Shown piece after piece: positions 60,501-64,000 of a DNA stretch of 64,000 nucleotides; position 1 is the stretch's first letter; the number at the start of each line of letters is the position of its first letter. This stretch comes from Amycolatopsis aidingensis (GTDB lineage: Bacteria; Actinomycetota; Actinomycetes; Mycobacteriales; Pseudonocardiaceae). The stretch lies in NCBI RefSeq assembly GCF_018885265.1, contig NZ_CP076538.1, positions 992,001 to 1,056,000 of the forward strand, read 5' to 3'. The translations under genes and the position numbers were made by a program. The notes beneath the pieces are model-generated. The model made no database searches. It worked only from the letters and a program-made list of their open reading frames with translations, and was not told the DNA's origin.

Positions 60501-60511
60501 GATCGGCATGA
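60377..60511 (+). CDS. 44-residue mini-ORF made of a tandem 22-codon duplication
   Basis: ATG at 60377 overlaps the VirB4-like stop (ATGA) and the TGA at 60509-60511 overlaps the next gene's ATG at 60508 (ATGA). Inside, a 66-bp unit of 22 codons occurs twice in frame; each starts MNPLVAESRLARRPVRGRG, differing only in the last three codons (EVS, then GSA). The peptide is strongly basic. It could be a translated linker gene, a coupling device, or an accidental frame in duplicated DNA; the preserved frame and both overlaps favour translation. Confidence 0.55.
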   Translation: MNPLVAESRLARRPVRGRGEVSMNPLVAESRLARRPVRGRGGSA

Positions 60512-62610
60512 CCACCCTGCTGGTGCTGCTGCTGATCGTGGCGTTCGCCGGGGCGCTGCGCCGGTTCGGCCGATCCCGCCGACGATGCGCGGCCACCCCG
60601 GCCCGGCGCAGGGGCCGGGCGCTGCTGCTGGTGATCGCGATCATCGGGTTGCAGGCCGTGCTCACCGGCCCGCCCGCGGCGGCGCAGAACTGCGGTGAGG
60701 CGCCCAACCCGGAACGGCCCGGCTCCGGCATGGTCGGCGCGCTGGACCCGGCCGAGGGCCAGGGCGAGGCAGGCAGCGCCTATGTGGACTACAGCTACGC
60801 CGGGCTGGTGTGGCACACCTACCAGTCCGACTGCGGGGCGCTGTCCGGCATCTCCGACCCGAACACCACGATCGACACCTGGGCGGGCAACCAGCTGTTC
60901 AACATCGGCAAGAACATTGTCGGCGCCACCAACTCGCTGCACTACACGGTGATGGAGGGCGGGCTGCTCAGCCCGCTCTACGACGCGGTGAAGTCCGGTG
61001 CGGAGAAGGTCTACAACAACATCTACGCCCAGCTGTTCGGGCTGGCCGCGCTGATCCTCGCGGTCATGCTGTTCCGCAGCATCTGGCGGGGCGACCTGCC
61101 CACGGTGGGCAAGCGGGCGCTGTTCGCGCTGGCCGGTGCCTGGCTGGCGGCGTCCTCCTTCGCGATGCTGCGCTACTACGACGAGATCGACCACGCGATC
61201 GTGCAGACCACGACCAACATCCAGGCCGGTTTCGTGGACGCCTCCCAGGACAGGGTGATCCGGCATGTGCTGCCGACCAACCTGCACGACGAGGTCGTCT
61301 ACAAGAACTGGCTGCGCGGGGAGTTCGGCTCCCCGGAGGCGCCGCAGGCCGAGCAGTTCGGCAGGCCGCTGCTGGATGCCCAGGCCTTCACCTGGGGGGA
61401 GATCCGCAACGGCGATGACGCGAAGCAGGAGGTCGTGGACGCCAAGAAGGCCGAGTACAAGAACATCGCCACCCAGCTGGGCCCGGCGACCGGCTACTTC
61501 ACCGGCGAGGACGGCAGCCGTACCGGCGCCGGTTTCCTCGGCTTCGCGCAGAGCCTGGTGTACTCGCTGTTCCAGTTGTTCGCCAAGGCAGCGGTGTTGC
61601 TGGCGCAGGTGGTGGTCCGGCTGCTCACCCTGACCGCGCCGCTGATCGGGCTGGTGGCCCTGCTGCACCACGACATCCTGCGCAGGGTGGCGAAGGTGGT
61701 CGGCGCGGTGGCCTTCAACCTGGTGATCCTCTCCGTGCTCGCCGGGGTGCACGCGCTGCTGCTGCAGGCGATCTTCAACGCGGGCGACTCGCTGTCCATG
61801 CTCACCCAGATGGTGATGGCCGGGCTGCTGACCGTCCTGCTGTTCCTGGTGGGCAGGCCGGTGCGGCGGCTGTGGCAGATGGTGGAGATGTCGGTCAGCA
61901 TGGTCGGCTCCGCGGTGCCCTCGCCCCGTGGCGGGCTGTTCGGGCGGTTCCGCAAGGGCCAGCAGGGGCCCACCCCGCAGGACGAGTTCTGGCAGAACGT
62001 CAAGGACTCCGACGATGTGGAGGGCAACGCCGAGCAGCGCGGGCCGATCGGGGCAACGGCGGGTGGCAGGCGGGTCCGGCCGGAGGCAGGCACGGTGTTC
62101 GCCACCGCACAACGGGTGGCTGGCGACGGGCAGCGGGCCGGTGGCTGGGCCGGGCCCGGTGCGGTGTTCGAGGGCGGCACCGGCGCGCCAGGGCTGCCCG
62201 CGGCAGGGTCCGCGGGTGCGGGCGTGGCGCCGGGGCACGGCCCGGGGCGCGCGCAGGGCGGGCACACCCTGCCGGAGGCGAAGCAGTTCGTCGCGGCGGG
62301 TTTCACCGGACCGGCCAGCAGGCGGGTGGACACCGCCCCGGTGACCGACCGGCGCTGGGATCGCGGGGACGAAGCGGAGTCGGTCGTGGTGCCCTCCCGG
62401 ATGGACGGGGCACACGCACCGGCCGCGGACTACGGCACGGTGCCAAGGCAGGCCCCGCAGCCGGAGCAGCCGATCCCGGGCCAGCGCGGCACGCCGCGCC
62501 GCGCGGACTCCGAGATGGTGGCAGGCAAGCCGGTGTTCGTGCTGTATCGCCCTTCCCGCGGCCTCGAGGTCCGGGAGGACCTGCGTGACACCGACTCAGT
62601 CGTGAGGTAG
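60508..62610 (+). CDS. polytopic conjugation-type membrane protein (SCO6881/TrbL-VirB6-like)
   Basis: A 700-residue protein: an N-terminal helix, basic loop and second signal-like helix (ALLLVIAIIGLQAVLTGPPAAAQ), an extracytoplasmic segment (CGEAPNPERPG to about 165), then five or so helices (AALILAVMLFRSIW, ALFALAGAWLAASSFAML, QSLVYSLFQLFAKAAVLLAQVVVRLL, APLIGLVALLHH and VAFNLVILSVLAGVHALLLQAIF). The cytoplasmic tail of about 230 residues is Gly/Pro/Ala-rich. The pattern fits SCO6881-type/VirB6-like channel proteins that accompany SCO6880-type ATPases. ATG overlaps the mini-ORF stop. Confidence 0.83.
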   Translation: MTTLLVLLLIVAFAGALRRFGRSRRRCAATPARRRGRALLLVIAIIGLQAVLTGPPAAAQNCGEAPNPERPGSGMVGALDPAEGQGEAGSAYVDYSYAGLVWHTYQSDCGALSGISDPNTTIDTWAGNQLFNIGKNIVGATNSLHYTVMEGGLLSPLYDAVKSGAEKVYNNIYAQLFGLAALILAVMLFRSIWRGDLPTVGKRALFALAGAWLAASSFAMLRYYDEIDHAIVQTTTNIQAGFVDASQDRVIRHVLPTNLHDEVVYKNWLRGEFGSPEAPQAEQFGRPLLDAQAFTWGEIRNGDDAKQEVVDAKKAEYKNIATQLGPATGYFTGEDGSRTGAGFLGFAQSLVYSLFQLFAKAAVLLAQVVVRLLTLTAPLIGLVALLHHDILRRVAKVVGAVAFNLVILSVLAGVHALLLQAIFNAGDSLSMLTQMVMAGLLTVLLFLVGRPVRRLWQMVEMSVSMVGSAVPSPRGGLFGRFRKGQQGPTPQDEFWQNVKDSDDVEGNAEQRGPIGATAGGRRVRPEAGTVFATAQRVAGDGQRAGGWAGPGAVFEGGTGAPGLPAAGSAGAGVAPGHGPGRAQGGHTLPEAKQFVAAGFTGPASRRVDTAPVTDRRWDRGDEAESVVVPSRMDGAHAPAADYGTVPRQAPQPEQPIPGQRGTPRRADSEMVAGKPVFVLYRPSRGLEVREDLRDTDSVVR

Positions 62611-62620
62611 GTGCCCGAAC

Positions 62621-63232
62621 ATGCCGATTCGTACTCATCGCGGCCGCGCCGCGGTCTACCGGCGGCTGTGGGGGTGGCCGCTGCGCTCACCCCGGCATCT
62701 GGTCGGCACCCTGGTCGTGTTCGTCGCGCTGGTGGTGGGCACCGGGATCGCCGCCCCGCACCTGTTCGGCGACCAGGACGGCAACGGCGCCGGGGCGGCC
62801 CCGGCCGGTAAGTCGGCCTCGGTCACCCGGAGCTCCACCGGCCTGCCCGAGCAGAGCAGGCCGGAGTCGAGCACCCTGCCGACCCGGCTGACCGAACCGC
62901 AGGAATCGCCAACCCCGGCTGCCCCGGACCCGGCCGCGTTGCAGGTGGCGCGGCAGTGGGCGGCGGCCTGGGTGAACCACCCGGACGGGATGACCAACCA
63001 GCAGTGGCTGGACGGCCTGCGGCCGTACACCACCGAGGAGTATCTGCCGGTGATGGCCACGGTGGAGCTGGCCAACATCCCGGCCAGCGAGGTCACCGGC
63101 GAGCCGTCCGCGGGCAAGTCCTACACCAGCTCGGTGGAGGCCATCGTGCCGACCAACGGGCCCAAGCTGAAACTCACCGTGGTCAAGACCGACGCGGGCT
63201 GGCGGGTCGGGCACTACGAACGGGCGTCCTAG
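62621..63232 (+). CDS. bitopic conjugation protein, VirB8/TcpC-like
   Basis: A 203-residue protein with a basic cytoplasmic start (RTHRGRAAVYRRLWGWPLRSP), one helix (LVGTLVVFVALVVGTGIAA), a Ser/Thr/Pro-rich linker and a C-terminal NTF2-like domain: ALQVARQWAAAWVNHPDGMTNQQWLDGLRPYTTEEYL and KLKLTVVKTDAGWRVGHYE. VirB8 and TcpC proteins share this layout (one helix plus NTF2-like periplasmic or extracellular domain). It starts 10 bp after the VirB6-like gene. Confidence 0.75.
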   Translation: MPIRTHRGRAAVYRRLWGWPLRSPRHLVGTLVVFVALVVGTGIAAPHLFGDQDGNGAGAAPAGKSASVTRSSTGLPEQSRPESSTLPTRLTEPQESPTPAAPDPAALQVARQWAAAWVNHPDGMTNQQWLDGLRPYTTEEYLPVMATVELANIPASEVTGEPSAGKSYTSSVEAIVPTNGPKLKLTVVKTDAGWRVGHYERAS

Positions 63233-63235
63233 CTG

Positions 63236-64000
63236 ATGCGCGCCGGGATGCTGGTCGGGGCGGTGGTGGCGACGATGTTCGCCGTGCTGGTCACCACCGG
63301 CACGGTCGCGGTGGTGGTCGACCGGCAGGACCGGGAGTCGCGCCGGGTCACCAACCTGAGCTGCGAGGCCGCGATCGGCCCTTCCCAGCCGGGCCAGCCC
63401 GCGCGCGGGGCGGACGACGCGGCCAACCTCACCGAGGAGCAGCTCGGCACGGTCGCGCTGATCATTTCGATCGGCAAGGAGCGCGAGCTGTCGCCGCGGG
63501 CGTGGCAGGTGGCGATCCAGGCCGGGATGACCGAGTCCGGCCTGCGCAACCTGAACTACGGGGACCGGGACTCGCTCGGCATCTTCCAGATGCGGCCGTC
63601 CATGGGCTGGGGCACCCCCGCCCAGGTCACCAACCCGCCCTACCAGGTGAACAAGTTCTACGACGTGCTGGAGGACATCCCGGACTGGGAGAGCCTGCGC
63701 CCCGGCGCGGCCGCCCAGGCCGTGGAGCGCTCCGCCTTCCCGGACCGCTACCACCGCTGGGAAGCCATGGCGGTGCACCTGGTGGAGAACCTGGGCCAGG
63801 TGGCGGACGCCGCGGGCTGCGGCGAGGGGATGGGCGCGGCCCTGCCGCCGAGCGAGGCGGCCGGAACCGCCATCGAGTTCGCGCTGGCCCAGCAGGGCAA
63901 ACCCTATGTGTGGGGTGGAACCGGGCCGGACACCTTCGACTGCTCCGGCCTGATGCTGCGGGCCTACGAGGCGGCCGGGGTGATCCTGCCCAGGGTGTCC
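63236..64000 (+). CDS. transglycosylase plus NlpC/P60 cell-wall hydrolase (3' end outside window)
   Basis: 255 codons are present. An N-terminal helix (LVGAVVATMFAVLVTTGTVAVVV) leads to a lysozyme-like domain with the catalytic-glutamate region IQAGMTESGLRNLNYGDRDSLGIFQMRPSMGWG (about 97-130), then an NlpC/P60 domain beginning AIEFALAQQGKPYVWGGTGPDTFDCSGLML with the catalytic Cys in DCSGL. The same two-domain plan exists in CwlT-type enzymes of Gram-positive conjugative elements, which open peptidoglycan for the transfer channel. The frame is open at the window edge. Confidence 0.88.
   Translation, partial: MRAGMLVGAVVATMFAVLVTTGTVAVVVDRQDRESRRVTNLSCEAAIGPSQPGQPARGADDAANLTEEQLGTVALIISIGKERELSPRAWQVAIQAGMTESGLRNLNYGDRDSLGIFQMRPSMGWGTPAQVTNPPYQVNKFYDVLEDIPDWESLRPGAAAQAVERSAFPDRYHRWEAMAVHLVENLGQVADAAGCGEGMGAALPPSEAAGTAIEFALAQQGKPYVWGGTGPDTFDCSGLMLRAYEAAGVILPRVS

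Overview
The window is 64 kb of very GC-rich actinobacterial chromosome. Codon third positions are mostly G or C, GTG and TTG starts are common, and many genes overlap by 4 nt (ATGA/GTGA). The gene content (DUF397 and Scr1-type HTH genes, DUF3558 lipoprotein, EspG, AdnAB, LGFP repeats, SCO6880/SCO6881-type genes) points to the Pseudonocardiaceae, for example an Amycolatopsis- or Saccharomonospora-like organism. The family assignment is inference; a 16S or whole-genome comparison would settle it.

Layout. 0-5 kb: end of an ABC-2 permease, a minus-strand trio (DUF3224, winged-helix protein, methyltransferase), and a divergent WYL regulator followed by a uroporphyrinogen-III-synthase-like gene. 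5-15 kb: an alkyltransferase-like protein, an iron-box-preceded siderophore-interacting protein, the adnA-adnB helicase-nuclease pair and a TrkA-N potassium channel. 15-21 kb: a zinc metallopeptidase and a five-gene membrane/DUF4129/DUF4350/MoxR/DUF58 operon. 21-26 kb: an accessory block with an HTH/DUF397 pair and a type VII-secretion-associated set (helical protein, DUF3558 lipoprotein, PPE-like protein, EspG). 26-35 kb: SpoIIM and RDD proteins, two DUF2207 paralogues, an M16 peptidase pair, nudC and a lipoprotein. 35-38 kb: gluconate uptake and phosphorylation with a divergent FCD regulator and a paired operator. 38-45 kb: cobD, SURF1, a frameshifted fructosamine kinase, a low-molecular-weight phosphatase, Nif3, a zinc-ribbon coiled-coil protein, an RNase H/phosphatase fusion and RNase P RNA.

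45-56 kb is the most accessory part. It holds a 1368-residue polymorphic toxin (ALF repeats, coiled coils, Hint domain, nuclease-like tip) with a HEAT-like presumed immunity protein; a trypsin-fold protein that has lost its catalytic His and Ser and carries LGFP repeats; a free-standing 21-residue peptide with eight cysteines between a palindromic control region and a perfect 18-bp terminator stem; an intact IS630 inserted in a stop codon; and a cytochrome P450 with a perfect palindrome upstream.

56.6-64 kb encodes what reads like a conjugation/type IV-secretion-like apparatus: a small two-helix protein, a PrgI/VirB3-like protein, a VirB4-like ATPase, a tandemly duplicated mini-ORF, a VirB6/TrbL-like membrane protein, a VirB8-like protein and a transglycosylase-NlpC/P60 enzyme that runs off the end. 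A 77-bp inverted-repeat-ended intergenic element occurs three times (6.5, 26.2 and 54.7 kb), in two orientations.
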